Shown here: in pieces, positions 34,309 through 35,518 of the stretch
Layout: every line of letters starts with the position of its first letter
How positions within the stretch are numbered: position 1 is the first letter of the stretch
Assembly: GCF_000003605.2 (NCBI RefSeq)
Contig: NW_003145288.1
Span: forward strand, 208,356 to 243,873
DNA from: Saccoglossus kowalevskii
Taxonomy: Eukaryota; Hemichordata; Enteropneusta; Harrimaniidae
Length of the DNA: 35,518 nucleotides
Direction of reading: 5' to 3'
Notes under the pieces: generated by a model
What the model was told of the DNA's origin: nothing
Seen by the model: only the letters and a program-made list of their open reading frames with translations
The model's database searches: none
Translations under genes and position numbers: made by a program

Positions 34309-34693
34309 GATATTGTCCCGGCCCCCCCACTCAGGATCCATAGGGGGCCGCATGCGCGTTCCCATTTTCTCGGGAAAGAGGGTACTTTTTGACGATCTGT
34401 CTCGGGAACATTTTCCTGAGAAAATCGTAGAAAAGGGGGTATTTTTTGCTTGTTTTCCCGAGATTCTCTAAATAGGGGGTGTATTTCAAAACACTTCCCG
34501 AGATATACAAAAAAGAGGGGTTTAAAAGGAGTTCTAGACTGAAAAGTTCCCTAGATAGGGGGTGAAATTCATCGGAAAAGCCCGTGAAAGGGGGGGGGGG
34601 TAAATTTTCTTCTTTTCCCTAGATAGGGGGGGTCAAAAAAAATGAGGGAACAAGCATAGGCCCCCATAGGGAGTGGGGGGCCGGGGATATTGT
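34309..34693. mobile_element. hAT-like MITE with 8-bp target duplication
   Basis: The element occupies 34317-34685 (369 bases), with ends CCCGGCCCCCCCACTC and GAGTGGGGGGCCGGG. It is flanked by a perfect 8-base direct repeat GATATTGT (34309-34316 and 34686-34693). An 8-base duplication plus short inverted repeats is typical of the hAT superfamily. Subterminal CCATAGGGGGCC and GGCCCCCATAGG also pair. The interior repeats AGGGGGT- and CCCGAGA-type words and codes for nothing. Unit A retains the uninserted site GACGTTGT at 33214-33221. Confidence 0.88.
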
Positions 34694-35062
34694 ACTTATA
34701 TACTCTAATTCTTATATAAATTGGACCTTGAAAAAATAATTAGTTTTGTCTTTGTCTAAATTACTAGTATTAGTATATAATATTTAAATTTTAATTTTTT
34801 TGACAGTGGTCGAAAGTACAGGATGGGTTTTAGTCAGTAATAAGATGGAGGCCATTTCAATTTCATTTCAAAACTGTGAAGCATGCGAACAAAACTTATA
34901 TTTATATTTCTTATCATTATTAAAGCAAATGCAGGTGGATTTAGAGCATGTGATTTCCTTGTTTACACAATCAAACACATTAGTTGAATTTGATGGTAAT
35001 GCTTTGACGCATCTATGGCGTACATGTCACAGTAATGCTCCATCTTATTGTATTGTTTATAG

Positions 35063-35155
35063 CGATGTGAACCGAGTATTGTTCATCCCATACGCTTTGA
35101 CAGATCGAGACGGATACGCAGCCATTGCTAGGAAGAAGTTTGAATCACTTGGCAA
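35063..35155 (+). CDS. aad: Alpha-aspartyl dipeptidase second coding exon
   Basis: Acceptor TATTGTTTATAG. The exon encodes DVNRVLFIPYALTDRDGYA then AIARKKFESLG, a strong match to the family block VKRVLFIPYALHDRDAYA. Joined to exon copy B (or A) the frame is continuous, with AG|C forming Ser. It ends at donor GGCAA|GTAGAA, beyond which the frame stops at once, so the rest of the gene must lie past the right edge. The frame also runs open upstream of the acceptor to 34800, but that part has no family similarity. Confidence 0.88.
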
Positions 35156-35430
35156 GTAGAATTATTAAATTATAACTTATGTTTACACCATGGGTTTACT
35201 TTCACCTGATTGTTTTACCATTGACTACCACTCGCCATAGTATACCATATTTATACCGTATTATCGCTACTTATCACATCTCACTGTTGTTACACACGTT
35301 GTGATTGGTTGAGACCCAGTCACATGACATTGAATAAAAATAGTCATGACCATACTATTGATGATGTCCTTGCCTTTGGCTCTGGTATCACCAATACTAT
35401 GGTCCTGACAAATAATACTGTCAGTCACTT

Positions 35431-35518
35431 GTAATACATCAACCATGTTACTTGTAATCTACCATATGTAATACATCAACCATGTTACTTGTAATCTACC
35501 ATATGTAATACACCAACC
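35431..35518. repeat. 37-bp tandem repeat at right edge
   Basis: Units of 37 bases begin GTAATACATCAACCATGTTA at 35431 and 35468, with a third starting at 35505 and cut off by the window end. The first two units are identical. The array lies in the intron after the second dipeptidase exon. Confidence 0.9.

Larger units (their letters stand above)
33342..34770. repeat. Tandem segmental duplication, unit B
   Basis: This is the second copy of the block described for unit A, with the same order of landmarks. It is longer than its match mainly because of the 369-base transposon insertion at 34317. It lacks the two family 1 MITE pieces present in unit A. Confidence 0.85.

Noticed and set aside
34800-35062. 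Open frame continuing upstream of the second dipeptidase exon, with its own ATGs
   Set aside because: It is in frame with the exon, but family similarity begins exactly at the splice acceptor, and phase joins to the first exon. The upstream part resembles nothing and is best read as intron. An alternative promoter product cannot be excluded.

Overview
The window looks like an AT-rich, intron-rich invertebrate animal genome. Genes have many short exons with GT-AG introns, exon phases join exactly, polyadenylation signals are present, and there are many short inverted-repeat transposons (MITEs), microsatellites and minisatellites. There are no bacterial operons or ribosome-binding sites. Protein similarity recalled from memory points to an invertebrate deuterostome (hemichordate- or amphioxus-like). 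The species cannot be fixed from sequence alone.

Layout: bases 1-16470 hold no gene I can support, only short chance ORFs, transposon remnants, a (TTTA)n microsatellite and a few nuclear-receptor-like sites. Two MITEs and a double E-box palindrome lie just upstream of the main gene. Bases 16956-29134 (+ strand) carry a complete gene with 18 coding exons. They join without a break into 2016 coding bases (671 residues plus stop), encoding a multi-pass membrane protein of the STRA6/RBP-receptor family (retinol uptake). Its introns hold a 42-bp minisatellite (intron 2), a TTAA-flanked MITE (intron 8), a GC-AG splice site (intron 9), about 1.7 kb of 48-bp minisatellite (intron 10) and two copies of another MITE (intron 13). 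Bases 29135-31390 are AT-rich 3' UTR and intergenic sequence.

From about 31968 to the right edge lies the 5' part of an alpha-aspartyl dipeptidase gene (peptidase family S51). Its first coding exon occurs twice, in an imperfect tandem duplication with an offset of about 1.4 kb, and one second exon is visible before the window ends. The downstream duplication unit carries a 369-bp hAT-like MITE with a perfect 8-bp target-site duplication. The upstream unit preserves the matching empty site.

The two genes are neighbours on the same strand, but nothing suggests a shared function. The most notable points are the invertebrate STRA6-type receptor, which lacks part of the vertebrate RBP-contact signature, the duplicated dipeptidase exon, and the datable transposon insertion inside the duplication.
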